Positions 15,712 through 24,299 of a stretch of 64,000 nt of DNA are shown here, in pieces. Position numbers and translations under genes: made by a program. The stretch spans positions 62,001 through 126,000 of the forward strand of contig JAZKDW010000018.1 in assembly GCA_040387375.1 (NCBI GenBank), given 5' to 3'. Origin of the DNA: JAZKDW01 sp040387375 (lineage in GTDB: Bacteria > Pseudomonadota > Gammaproteobacteria > Burkholderiales > Burkholderiaceae_D). Below the pieces are notes generated by a model that had not been told where the DNA came from, searched no databases, and saw only the letters and a list, made by a program, of their open reading frames with translations. Within the stretch, counting starts at the first letter, position 1. Each line of letters starts with the position of its first letter.

Positions 15712-15755
15712 GCAAACGTCAATGAGCAAACGTCGATGAGCAAACGTCCATGAGC
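15700..15755 (+). repeat. Four tandem 14-bp repeats forming ATGA start/stop relay
   Basis: Unit aaacgtcaatgagc at 15700-15713 and 15714-15727, aaacgtcgatgagc at 15728-15741, aaacgtccatgagc at 15742-15755. Each unit contains ATGA, so the stop of the DUF3833 gene overlaps a start whose mini-frame (MSKRQ) stops on the next ATGA, then MSKRR, then MSKRP, and finally the ATG at 15750 opens the SDR gene. Because 14 is not a multiple of 3 each step shifts frame, so three 5-codon mini-cistrons lie between the two genes. Confidence 0.9.
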
Positions 15756-16523
15756 ATGAATCGCAAGATTACGGACTGGGCCGGGCGGCGCGTGTGGGTC
15801 ATCGGCGCATCGACCGGCATTGGCGCCGAGACCGCGCGCCTGCTGCTTGCCCGCGGCGCGCGCGTGGCGCTGTCGGCGCGCGGCCAGGCGGCGCTGGAGT
15901 CGGTCAGCGATGGCCATGACCACGCCTTGCCGCTGGCGCTGGACATTACCGACCATGAGACGATCCGCTGCACACGCGACAAGATCATGGCGCAGTGGGG
16001 CGGGCTGGACCTGGTGCTGATCGTGGCAGGCGGGTATAACGAAATGCGCGCCGACACCTTCAACCTGGAAGCAGCCAACAGGCTGGTGGACCTGAACCTG
16101 CGCGGTGTGCTGAACTGCCTCGACGTGGTGCTGCCGGTTTTGTTGCGGCAGCAGGCGGGCGGCATCGGCATCGTTTCCTCGGTGGCCGGTTACAGGGGCC
16201 TGCCAAAGGCGCTGATTTATGGCCCGACCAAGGCGGCGCTGATCAACCTGGCCGAATCGCTGTACCTGGATGTGCGGGCCAGCGGCATCGGTGTCTACCT
16301 GATCAATCCCGGTTTTGTGGAAACGCCGCTGACCGCGCACAACAACTTTCCGATGCCGGCGATTATTTCCGCGGCGGCGGCGGCGCTGGAGATCGTGGCC
16401 GGCATCGAGGCCGGACGTTTCCACATTCACTTCCCGCGCCGATTTACCAATTGGCTGCGGCTGGCGCGCCTGTTACCCTATCGACTCTATTTTTCGCTCG
16501 TCCACAAGGTAACCGGACTATGA
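15750..16523 (+). CDS. Short-chain dehydrogenase/reductase
   Basis: A 257-residue classical SDR. The cofactor loop VIGASTGIGAETARLLL is near residues 18-34, the NAG equivalent reads VAGGYNE, the catalytic serine is in GIVSSVAGYRGLP and the YxxxK pair is YGPTKAA. Fatty-aldehyde or ketoacyl reduction in the lipid operon is inferred. The ATG at 15750 is the last of the relay; the next ATG (15756) is an alternative. The 3' end overlaps the NTF2-like gene by 4 bp. Confidence 0.88.
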   Translation: MSMNRKITDWAGRRVWVIGASTGIGAETARLLLARGARVALSARGQAALESVSDGHDHALPLALDITDHETIRCTRDKIMAQWGGLDLVLIVAGGYNEMRADTFNLEAANRLVDLNLRGVLNCLDVVLPVLLRQQAGGIGIVSSVAGYRGLPKALIYGPTKAALINLAESLYLDVRASGIGVYLINPGFVETPLTAHNNFPMPAIISAAAAALEIVAGIEAGRFHIHFPRRFTNWLRLARLLPYRLYFSLVHKVTGL

Positions 16524-16951
16524 CCCGTGAGGCTGATCTGCAAGGTGTGGTGCATTTTTTCGAAACGCTGAGCGCGGCGTCCGCGCGGCAGCTCGACCAT
16601 GTGTATGCAGCCGATGTTTTTTTCAAGGATCCGTTCAATGAAGTGCGCGGACTGGCGGCGGTCACGCCGATTTTCACCCACATGTTCGTGCAGGTCGAGC
16701 AGCCGCATTTTGTCGTGACGACCCGTGTGCTGCAGGGGAACGACGCATTCCTGACCTGGGATTTCCTGTTCCGCATGAAACGCGGTCCCGACCAGGAACA
16801 TTGCATCCGCGGCGCGACCCATCTGCGTTTCGACGCCACCGGCCGGGTAAATTATCACCGCGATTATTGGGATGCCGCCGAAGAACTCTATGAAAAAATT
16901 CCGCTGCTCGGCGGTTTGATGCGGATGCTCAAGCGGGCGGCGCGGCGCTGA
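16520..16951 (+). CDS. NTF2-like (SnoaL-type) family protein
   Basis: A 143-residue alpha+beta protein with NTF2-like features: N-terminal helix VVHFFETLSAASARQLDHVY, FFKDPFNEVRGLAAVTPIF, and the terminal beta hairpin HLRFDATGRVNYHRDYWDAAEELYEKIPLLG. Members are small ligand-binding or enzymatic cones and are frequent in this lipid-modification operon. The start shares ATGA with the SDR stop, so the longer frame from 16451 is not used. It is the last gene of the block, followed by 141 bp before rarD. Confidence 0.82.
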   Translation: MTREADLQGVVHFFETLSAASARQLDHVYAADVFFKDPFNEVRGLAAVTPIFTHMFVQVEQPHFVVTTRVLQGNDAFLTWDFLFRMKRGPDQEHCIRGATHLRFDATGRVNYHRDYWDAAEELYEKIPLLGGLMRMLKRAARR

Positions 16952-17092
16952 CTTGAATTAATTACCAGAAAACGCTGTTTTTCCATTGCTGCGATAATTG
17001 CTGCGGTTCACCGGCGCAAGTATTTGCTGTACGAGGCTCCCGGCGTCACTCCTCCAATGGTTCTGAGCACGCTTTTTCCTGGCTGATTCACG

Positions 17093-17974
17093 ATGCGCAA
17101 TGGCATGCTGTACACGTTCGGCTCTTCCCTGATGTGGGGCCTGATGCCGATTTATTTCAAATCGCTGCAGACCGTCCCGGCGTTTGAAATCATGCTGCAC
17201 CGGATCGTATGGTCGCTGCTGTTCATCGTCCTGCTGCTGAGCATGCGCAAGCAATGGTCATGGTTGCGCAGTGCGCTGCGCCAGCCGAAAGTTCTAGCCG
17301 GTTTTGCGCTCAGCGCATTCCTGCTGTCGGGCAGCTGGTACGTATATGTCTGGGCCGTCAACAACGGACAGGTAGTCGATGCCAGCCTTGGTTATTTCAT
17401 CACACCGCTAGCCAACGTGCTGCTGGGATTCCTGCTGCTGAAGGAACGCCTGCGGCCGGTGCAATGGGCGGCGGTGGCGCTGGCGACGGCCGGCGTTGCC
17501 TGGCTGGGCTGGCAAAGCGGGCATGTGCCGTGGATCGGCATAGGCATGGCGGCTACCTTCGGCATTTACGGTCTGCTGCGCAAGACCGCCGCGCTCGGCG
17601 CGCTCGAAGGACTGGCGCTGGAAACGCTGATACTGTTCCCGCTGGCTGCGGTCACGCTGGGCGTGCTGGCATTCAATGGCAACGCCGCGTTCAGCACCGC
17701 GCCGGGTTCCTTGCAATGGCTGCTGCTTGCCGCCGGTCCGCTGACTGTCGTACCATTGCTGATGTTCGCCGCCGGCGCGCGCCGCGTATCCATGTCGCTG
17801 CTCGGGATAATGCAATACTTCGGACCGATGCTGCAACTGGTGCTGGCCGTGTGGCTGTATGGCGAATCGTTCAGCGGCGCGCGGATGGCTGGCTTCGCCA
17901 TCATCTGGGCCGCGCTGGCGCTGTATTCGGGAGAAGGAATCTGGCGCGCGTGGGTCGCCAAACGCAGAGCCTGA
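17093..17974 (+). CDS. rarD: RarD-type EamA permease
   Basis: A 293-residue inner-membrane protein with about ten hydrophobic helices in two EamA halves. The opening GMLYTFGSSLMWGLMPIYFK and the central GSWYVYVWAVNNGQVVDASLGYFITPL are characteristic of RarD, a drug/metabolite-transporter family member named for chloramphenicol sensitivity. Substrate unknown. Separate from the upstream operon by 141 bp, in which no hairpin with T-run is evident. Confidence 0.85.
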   Translation: MRNGMLYTFGSSLMWGLMPIYFKSLQTVPAFEIMLHRIVWSLLFIVLLLSMRKQWSWLRSALRQPKVLAGFALSAFLLSGSWYVYVWAVNNGQVVDASLGYFITPLANVLLGFLLLKERLRPVQWAAVALATAGVAWLGWQSGHVPWIGIGMAATFGIYGLLRKTAALGALEGLALETLILFPLAAVTLGVLAFNGNAAFSTAPGSLQWLLLAAGPLTVVPLLMFAAGARRVSMSLLGIMQYFGPMLQLVLAVWLYGESFSGARMAGFAIIWAALALYSGEGIWRAWVAKRRA

Positions 17975-18094
17975 TGTCCTGCCCGCCAGGAACCTTATCG
18001 TTTCCGGATTGACCAAACCGTCCCGGTTTCGGGTTTTTATCGGTTATCCTTGCATCCATCCTTTTATTGTTCAGAAAACCTCTTCGACAACCCT

Positions 18095-19762
18095 ATGGCA
18101 AATTACGTTTACACCATGAACCGCGTGGGCAAGATCGTTCCGCCCAAACGCCAGATCCTCAAGGATATTTCACTCTCCTTCTTCCCCGGCGCAAAAATCG
18201 GCGTACTGGGCCTGAACGGTTCCGGCAAATCGACATTGCTTAAAATCATGGCAGGCATCGACAAGGACATCATCGGCGATGCAATCCCGATGCCGGGCCT
18301 GAACATCGGCTACCTGCCGCAGGAACCGGAACTCGATCCCGAGCAGACCGTGCGGCAAGTGGTCGAGGGCGGACTGGGCGAAGTGTTCGAAGCGAAAGCC
18401 AAGCTCGACGCCGTGTATGCCGCTTACGCCGAGGAAGATGCCGACTTCGACGCGCTGGCCACCGAGCAGGCGCGGCTGGAAGCGATCATCTCGACCTCTG
18501 ACGGCGGCAACCTCGACCTGCAACTGGAGATGGCTGCCGATGCGCTGCGCCTGCCGCCGTGGGATGCAAAGATCGGCGTGCTGTCGGGCGGCGAAAAACG
18601 CCGCGTCGCCTTGTGCCGCCTGCTGCTGTCGAAACCCGACATGCTGCTGCTGGACGAGCCGACCAACCATCTGGATGCGGAGTCGGTGGACTGGCTGGAG
18701 CAATTCCTGCAGCGTTTTCCCGGCACCGTGGTCGGCATCACCCATGACCGCTACTTCCTCGACAACGCCGCCGAATGGATACTGGAGCTCGACCGCGGCC
18801 ATGGCATTCCATGGAAAGGCAATTACAGTTCGTGGCTGGAGCAAAAGGGCAATCGGCTGAAGCAGGAAGAAGCAACCGAATCGTCGCGCCAGAAAACCAT
18901 CCAGAAAGAACTGGAATGGGTACGGCAAAACCCGAAAGGCCGGCAAGCCAAGAGCAAGGCGCGCCTGGCCCGCTTCAACGAGCTGTCCGAGCATGAATAC
19001 CAGAAGCGCAACGAGACGCAGGAGATTTTCATCCCGGTGGCGGAGCGCCTCGGCAATGAAGTGATCGAGTTCAAGAATGTCAGCAAGGGTTATGGCGACC
19101 GGCTGCTGATCGAGAACCTGAGTTTCAAGATCCCGCCCGGCGCGATCGTCGGCATCATCGGTCCGAACGGCGCCGGCAAGTCGACGCTGTTCCGGATGAT
19201 CACCGGCAAGGAACAGCCGGACGGCGGTGAAGTGGTGATCGGTACCACAGCCAGGGTATCGATCGTCGACCAGACGCGCGAGTCGCTGGAAAACACCAAG
19301 ACCGTGTTTGAAGACGTCACCGGCGGCGCCGACATCCTGACCGTCGGCCGTTTCGAAATGCCGTCGCGCGCCTATCTGGGCCGCTTCAACTTCAAGGGCG
19401 GCGACCAGCAAAAACTGGTCGGCAACCTGTCCGGCGGCGAACGCGGCCGCCTGCATCTGGCCAAGACCCTGCTCATGGGCGGCAACGTGCTGCTGCTGGA
19501 TGAACCATCGAACGACCTCGACGTGGAAACCCTGCGCGCGCTGGAAGACGCGCTGCTGGAATTCGCCGGCAGCGTGCTGGTGATTTCGCATGACCGCTGG
19601 TTCCTGGACCGGATCGCCACGCATATCCTGGCGTTCGAGGGAAATTCGCAGGTGACTTTCTTTGACGGTAATTATCAGGAATATGAAGCGGACAAGAAGA
19701 AGCGCCTGGGTGAGGAAGGCGCGAAGCCAAAGCGGATCCGGTACAAGCCGCTGACGGTGTAA
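18095..19762 (+). CDS. ettA: Energy-dependent translational throttle protein EttA (ABC-F ATPase)
   Basis: A 555-residue ABC-F protein with two ATPase cassettes and no membrane domain. Cassette 1 has GLNGSGKST, LSGGEKRRVALCR and LLLDEPTNHLD; cassette 2 has GPNGAGKST, LSGGERGRLHLA and LLLDEPSNDLD. The opening MANYVYTMNRVGKIVPPK and the length equal those of E. coli EttA. It binds the ribosomal E site and gates early elongation according to ATP/ADP. The ATG at 18095 is chosen over 18050 on homology. Confidence 0.95.
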   Translation: MANYVYTMNRVGKIVPPKRQILKDISLSFFPGAKIGVLGLNGSGKSTLLKIMAGIDKDIIGDAIPMPGLNIGYLPQEPELDPEQTVRQVVEGGLGEVFEAKAKLDAVYAAYAEEDADFDALATEQARLEAIISTSDGGNLDLQLEMAADALRLPPWDAKIGVLSGGEKRRVALCRLLLSKPDMLLLDEPTNHLDAESVDWLEQFLQRFPGTVVGITHDRYFLDNAAEWILELDRGHGIPWKGNYSSWLEQKGNRLKQEEATESSRQKTIQKELEWVRQNPKGRQAKSKARLARFNELSEHEYQKRNETQEIFIPVAERLGNEVIEFKNVSKGYGDRLLIENLSFKIPPGAIVGIIGPNGAGKSTLFRMITGKEQPDGGEVVIGTTARVSIVDQTRESLENTKTVFEDVTGGADILTVGRFEMPSRAYLGRFNFKGGDQQKLVGNLSGGERGRLHLAKTLLMGGNVLLLDEPSNDLDVETLRALEDALLEFAGSVLVISHDRWFLDRIATHILAFEGNSQVTFFDGNYQEYEADKKKRLGEEGAKPKRIRYKPLTV

Positions 19763-19802
19763 TTTCTTGGGGGCGCCGGTGGGAGCGGTATGACGATATT
19801 GG

Positions 19803-19991
19803 GATGCGAGTTCACTCTGGATTCCCGCCTGCGCGGGAATGACGGTGGCAAGAGTGGAGACCGTATCAATTACTACCGTCATTCCCGCGCAAGGTGTAGC
19901 AGGGGTTTCGTGAGGCATTGCCTCACGCCTGCGGAACGGTATTCGCTTGCAAGCGAATACGCGCCCTGCAAGGGGGAATCCATAACCCGCT
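19803..19991. repeat. Hairpin-pair intergenic repeat, copy A, with inserted palindromes
   Basis: This occupies most of the 307-bp gap between ettA and the next gene. Hairpin 1 is ATTCCCGC-ctgc-GCGGGAAT, followed by gacggtggcaagagtggaga, a spacer, and taccgtcattccc, as in copy B at 24349-24458. Compared with copy B, about 80 bp are inserted in the second hairpin (19894-19972). The insert has two further perfect inverted repeats: gtgaggca/tgcctcac (19910-19926) and a 22-bp palindrome (19939-19960, half site gtattcgcttg). It may fold as a transcript end for ettA. Confidence 0.7.
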
Positions 19992-20069
19992 TGCACGGAA
20001 AAGACTCCGATAGTTCAGGGTTCCCCCTGTACTACAATAAAAACACCCCACCGCCCCCGGAGGTTCACT

Positions 20070-20660
20070 TTGAACAAACGCGAATTCATCACCGCAGCCG
20101 CACTCGGCAGCGTCGTCCTGCCAACCCTCGCCGCCACACAAAAACCCGCAAGCGGTGCACGCCGGCCAGCGCTGCTGACGGTGACCGGCGCCATCGGCAA
20201 CCATAATCGCGGGCCCTTCGACCCGGTGCTCGACCAGCTGATGAAAAAGCACAATGTGAAGTTCGACAAGGCCCATACATTCGACTTCGACGCCATCGCC
20301 GCCATGCCGTCAATCACCATCAAACCGACACTGGAATACGACGGCAAGCCGCATGCCTTGAGCGGCCCGCTACTCGCCGATGTCATCAGGGCGACCGGCG
20401 CACTTGCCAACGACAAGGTCAAATTGCTGCTGCGTGCGATCGATGGTTATGCGGTACTGATGCCGCTGGCCGAGGTCCGCAGGTTGCGCTTCATTGTCGC
20501 CGCCCGTCTGGACGGCAGTCCGATACCGCTGGGCGGACTGGGGCCGCTGTGGGCAATCCACGATGCCGATCGAATTCCGGATATCGCGGCGAAACCGCTC
20601 GCCGAGCGCTTCGCCAACTGCCCGTGGGGCATGTATCACATCGAGGTACAGCAAGGATAG
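20070..20660 (+). CDS. Exported molybdopterin-binding-domain-like protein
   Basis: A 196-residue protein beginning MNKREFITAAALGS, a Tat-like but single-arginine or Sec signal, then a domain resembling the oxidoreductase molybdopterin-binding fold (LTVTGAIGN, TFDFDAIAAMP, HALSGPLLADVIRATGA, DGYAVLMPLAEV, LGPLWAIHDADR). This small stand-alone version is often annotated as molybdopterin-dependent oxidoreductase, but the cysteine that would ligate Mo in sulfite-oxidase relatives is not obvious. Whether it binds cofactor is open. It converges on the alcohol dehydrogenase with a 4-bp gap. Confidence 0.65.
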   Translation: MNKREFITAAALGSVVLPTLAATQKPASGARRPALLTVTGAIGNHNRGPFDPVLDQLMKKHNVKFDKAHTFDFDAIAAMPSITIKPTLEYDGKPHALSGPLLADVIRATGALANDKVKLLLRAIDGYAVLMPLAEVRRLRFIVAARLDGSPIPLGGLGPLWAIHDADRIPDIAAKPLAERFANCPWGMYHIEVQQG

Positions 20661-20664
20661 ACAG

Positions 20665-21834
20665 TCAGGGCTTCAGCACGATCTTGATGCAGCTGTCTTC
20701 CTTGTTCCTGAACATGTCATATCCGCGCGGCGCATCGTCCAGCGGCATGCGATGGGTAATCACACAGGCCGGATCGAGCGCGCCTTCCTGGATCTTCTCC
20801 AGCAGCGTCTGCATGTAACGCTGCACATGCGTCTGTCCGGTCTTGATCGTCAACGAACGATTCATGACCGAGCCGAACGGGATCTTGTCGACGAAGCCGC
20901 CGTATGCGCCAGGTATCGATACGGTGCCGCCATTGCGGCAAGCCATCAGCGCTTCGCGCAATGCGACCGGGCGATCGGTCTCCAGCATCATCGACTGCTT
21001 CACGCGATCGTACGCATAATGCAAGCCCACACCATGCGCTTCCATGCCGACCGCGTCGATGCAGGCATCCGGCCCGCGGCCGCCGGTCATTTCCTTCAGC
21101 TCATCGAGAATATTCACCTCTTCGTAATTGAGCGTTTCCGCTTTCGACTGTTCGCGCGCCATGCGCAGCCGTTCCGGAAAACGGTCGATGCCGATCACAC
21201 GTTCGGCGCCGAGCAGATATGCGCTTTGCATCGCGAACTGGCCGACCGGACCGCAGCCCCAGACCGCGACCACATCACCCTGCCGGATATTGCAGTTCTC
21301 CGCCGCCATGTAGCCGGTCGGCAGGATATCCGACAGGAACAACACCTGCTCGTCATCCATCCCATCGGGAATCCTGATCGGGCCGACGTCGGCATACGGC
21401 ACCCGGGCATACTCGGCCTGGCCGCCGGCATAACCGCCGGTCAGGTGCGAATAACCAAAAATGCCGGCCGGTGAATGGCCCCACATTTTTTCCGCCATCC
21501 ATGCATTCGGATTCGAATTTTCGCAGACCGAATACATTTTCTCTTCGCAGAAAAAGCAGTTGCCGCAGGCGATAGGGAACGGCACGACAACACGGTCGCC
21601 GACCTTCAGCTTGCCGACACCGCTGCCGACCTCGACGATTTCGCCCATGAATTCATGGCCGAGTATGTCGCCCTTTTCCATGGTCGGCACAAACCCGCCA
21701 TACAGGTGCAGATCCGAGCCGCAGATCGCCGTCGAGGTGATTTTGACGATCGCATCGCGGGGGTTCAGGATTTTCGGGTCAGGCACATTCTCGACCCGCA
21801 CGTCTTGCTTGCCATGCCAGACATTCGCTCTCAT
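20665..21834 (-). CDS. Zinc-dependent alcohol dehydrogenase (formaldehyde-dehydrogenase-like)
   Basis: A 389-residue medium-chain dehydrogenase. Catalytic zinc ligands are in ICGSDLH and GHEFMGE, the structural-zinc cysteines in CGNCFFCEEKMYSVC, and the NAD site is VAVWGCGPVGQFAMQ. The length and the SNPNAWMAEKMWGHSPAGIFGYSH insertion fit the glutathione-independent formaldehyde/threonine-dehydrogenase-like branch. It overlaps the SRPBCC gene by 4 bp, so the two are coupled, a pairing often seen in soil betaproteobacteria. Confidence 0.88.
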   Translation of the reverse strand: MRANVWHGKQDVRVENVPDPKILNPRDAIVKITSTAICGSDLHLYGGFVPTMEKGDILGHEFMGEIVEVGSGVGKLKVGDRVVVPFPIACGNCFFCEEKMYSVCENSNPNAWMAEKMWGHSPAGIFGYSHLTGGYAGGQAEYARVPYADVGPIRIPDGMDDEQVLFLSDILPTGYMAAENCNIRQGDVVAVWGCGPVGQFAMQSAYLLGAERVIGIDRFPERLRMAREQSKAETLNYEEVNILDELKEMTGGRGPDACIDAVGMEAHGVGLHYAYDRVKQSMMLETDRPVALREALMACRNGGTVSIPGAYGGFVDKIPFGSVMNRSLTIKTGQTHVQRYMQTLLEKIQEGALDPACVITHRMPLDDAPRGYDMFRNKEDSCIKIVLKP

Positions 21835-22853
21835 CCTGATGCTCCTTTTCTGAGCAAGCGTGCAATCGGTCCACGTGTGCCGGACGGTTGACCTGCCGTG
21901 GTCGGGACCTCGCCGGTTTCGATCAATTGCTTGAAGTGGCGCAGGTCGTCATCGATCTGCTGCGCCGGCTCTTCGCCCAGTAGCCTGGCGATGAACGCCC
22001 CCGCCTTGCCGCCCGGCGGGCTGTACTGCAATTCCACTAGCACGATGGTGCCGCGCCCGCCGGGTGCACGTTCGAAGCGCACGGTGCCCGCATTGTCCAC
22101 ATCGGCGCCCTCGACCGAATGCCAGGCCAGCAGCTGCCCCGGCTGGTCGACCGTCACTTCCGCATCCCATTCGACGCTGGCGCCGATCGGCGCCTTGGCT
22201 TTCCAGTGCGAGCGCTTGTCGTCGATGACCTGCACCGACTCCAGGTGTTCCATGAAGCGCGGCAGGTTCTGGAAGTCGCGCCAGTAGCGATAACACTCGT
22301 CGGCCGATCGATTGATGGTGACGGATTTTTCGACGCTGACGGCGCCGGACGCGGTGCGGTCCTGGGCGCCGCCGACCAGTTCGGTCTGCTGGACACTGCT
22401 CAAGACATCGAGCACCGTGACACCGGCCACGGCAGCCGTGGTCATCGCGACCCGATTGCGCCGCGGTCCGACGGAGCGGGTCGCCGAAAAGCTCAGCAGC
22501 GCCAGATCCATCGCATCACCCGCCACCCGCGTCCACAGCCATCCGGCCGGCCTGCGCTGGCTGAGAATGCCGAGGCCACTGGCAATTTCCCGCATGCCTA
22601 TCGCGCGCAGCAATGCCGGTTGTTCAATCACGCCGGTGGCCCTGGCGACGGCACGCGGCGCCAGCAAATGGGCAACGCCGATGCCAAGACTTAACCAGCC
22701 AAGCGCAGCTGTCAGGGTATTGTTGCCGCCGGCCTGCATGCGTTTTTGATGGCGAGGCACATAGTCATGGCGTGCAGGCTCGCGCTGGCGGACATCGGGA
22801 AAAGTTTGTCGTGAAGACTCTGTCTGGCCAGGGCTTGCTGAGGATGTTTGCAT
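21831..22853 (-). CDS. SRPBCC (cyclase/dehydrase-type) family membrane protein
   Basis: A 340-residue protein. The first half has a hydrophobic part (TAALGWLSLGIGVAHLLAPRAVARATG) and further helices (MTTAAVAGVTVLDVLSS); the second half (about 180-320) is a START-like SRPBCC domain (VEKSVTINRSADECYRYWRDFQNLPRFMEHLESV). ATG 22853 has GGAG eight bp upstream and is preferred over 22883. Function unknown; possible small-hydrophobe binding. It is upstream of and coupled to the alcohol dehydrogenase gene. Confidence 0.8.
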   Translation of the reverse strand: MQTSSASPGQTESSRQTFPDVRQREPARHDYVPRHQKRMQAGGNNTLTAALGWLSLGIGVAHLLAPRAVARATGVIEQPALLRAIGMREIASGLGILSQRRPAGWLWTRVAGDAMDLALLSFSATRSVGPRRNRVAMTTAAVAGVTVLDVLSSVQQTELVGGAQDRTASGAVSVEKSVTINRSADECYRYWRDFQNLPRFMEHLESVQVIDDKRSHWKAKAPIGASVEWDAEVTVDQPGQLLAWHSVEGADVDNAGTVRFERAPGGRGTIVLVELQYSPPGGKAGAFIARLLGEEPAQQIDDDLRHFKQLIETGEVPTTAGQPSGTRGPIARLLRKGASG

Positions 22854-23025
22854 TGTTGTTCTCCAGTGCCCTGATCCGCGCAAGAATGAAGGGCATGAAC
22901 CAAATCATGAAATTTAGTCCATTGCCCCGAGACTGGAGTTCCACCCTTTTGGCGCCGATGCCGGGTAACTGCGGCGCCAATGCGGTGGCTCAAACTTGAT
23001 GGTGAAAATGCGAACTGCGGAGCGG

Positions 23026-23403
23026 TCAGCGCAATACCAACCCGGTCGCAGCGCCCAGCATCAGGCCCAGCGTCGCCAGCGCGTTGATGGCAAATCCGAT
23101 CTCGCGCCGTGCCGGGTCCTTGTAATACCCCAAGGCATACATGATCCGGCCCACAATCCAGGCGACGCCGCCCAATGCCGCCCAGCGATCATCGAGGAAA
23201 TACGCACACAGCCACAAGGCCGGCAAAAACAATACCAATTGCTCCACCGTATTGGCCTGCACCCGGATCACGCTCTGGAAAGCCAGCGGACCTTCCATGA
23301 CCGGCGCCGCTATCTTGTATTTGCCGCGTGCCCGGCCTACATTTGCGAAAATCCAGCAATACATGAGCAATACGGCGAGTGTCGTCCAGGCAGTCCATTG
23401 CAT
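23026..23403 (-). CDS. MAPEG family membrane protein
   Basis: A 125-residue protein with four hydrophobic helices and the MAPEG pattern (VRVQANTVEQLVLFLPALWLCAYF, then AWIVGRIMYALGYYKDPARREIGF). The family includes membrane glutathione transferases and eicosanoid enzymes; bacterial members are mostly uncharacterised. Divergent from the phytanoyl-CoA-dioxygenase-like gene. Confidence 0.85.
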   Translation of the reverse strand: MQWTAWTTLAVLLMYCWIFANVGRARGKYKIAAPVMEGPLAFQSVIRVQANTVEQLVLFLPALWLCAYFLDDRWAALGGVAWIVGRIMYALGYYKDPARREIGFAINALATLGLMLGAATGLVLR

Positions 23404-23517
23404 GATGATTTCCTTTTTGGTTAATATCGACGCGTATGGTATCCGACAACTGCAGCCGCGGCCGATGTTACATTAGCGGGCTTGCACATGATCTGCACAA
23501 GAGGAAGAAATAAGCGA

Positions 23518-24282
23518 ATGGAAACGGCGCTGTCTGAAAAACAAATACAACAATTCAACACCGAAGGTTATCTGGTATTGAAGGGCATGGTGCCGCCAGG
23601 CAGGTGCGACCTGATGTTGTCCGTTACCGGGCAACATCTGCGTGCCGCCGTTGCGCCGCTTGAATATGAGACCGACGTCGGTTATCCGGGCGCACCCGCA
23701 TCGATCGATGCGCCCGGCGGAAAAACCGTGCGCCGCCTGCGGGGCGCGTTCCATCGCGACGACAGTTTCCGCGACTGGGCGCAAGATCCGGCGCTGGTAT
23801 CAAAGCTGGCGCAGCTGATCGACGAACCGGTCTGCCTGTCGCTCGCGCATCACAACTGCATCATGACCAAACATCCGAACTACGGCACCGCCACCGGCTG
23901 GCACCGTGATATCCGCTACTGGTCATTCACGAAGCCCGACCTGATTTCAGTGTGGCTGGCACTGGGCGAGGAAAGCAGCACGAATGGCGGCCTGAAAGTG
24001 ATCCCCGGCTCACACCGCATGGATATCCAGCCCGCACAGCTGGACGAACTGGATTTCCTGCGGCCCGATGTGCCGCAAAACCAGGCGCTTTTCGAGCGGG
24101 GCATCGCGCTGGACCTGCAAGCCGGCGACGTGCTTTTTTTCCATAGCCGGCTGTTCCATGCGGCCGGGAGAAATGATACGGCGCGGATGAAAACGTCCGT
24201 GGTGTTTGTTTATCATGGGGCGAGCAACCAGCCGGTGGCGGGATCAAAATCGGCCGTGGCCGGGGATATATTGCTGGGATAG
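23518..24282 (+). CDS. Phytanoyl-CoA dioxygenase (PhyH) family oxygenase
   Basis: A 254-residue Fe(II)/2-oxoglutarate oxygenase. Iron ligands are His129 and Asp131 (GWHRDIRYW) and a distal His in FHSRLFHAAGRND (most likely His214), with Arg218 placed to bind 2-oxoglutarate. ATG 23518 follows a GAGGAAG site; an in-frame ATG at 23482 lacks one. Substrate unknown. The stop is 17 bp before the left end of the inverted-repeat element. Confidence 0.82.
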   Translation: METALSEKQIQQFNTEGYLVLKGMVPPGRCDLMLSVTGQHLRAAVAPLEYETDVGYPGAPASIDAPGGKTVRRLRGAFHRDDSFRDWAQDPALVSKLAQLIDEPVCLSLAHHNCIMTKHPNYGTATGWHRDIRYWSFTKPDLISVWLALGEESSTNGGLKVIPGSHRMDIQPAQLDELDFLRPDVPQNQALFERGIALDLQAGDVLFFHSRLFHAAGRNDTARMKTSVVFVYHGASNQPVAGSKSAVAGDILLG

Positions 24283-24299
24283 AAAGTAGTACCGAGCTC

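Noticed and set aside
18170..19996. 608-codon minus-strand frame opposite ettA
   Set aside because: Shadow of ettA; composition is His/Gln-rich without a recognisable domain.
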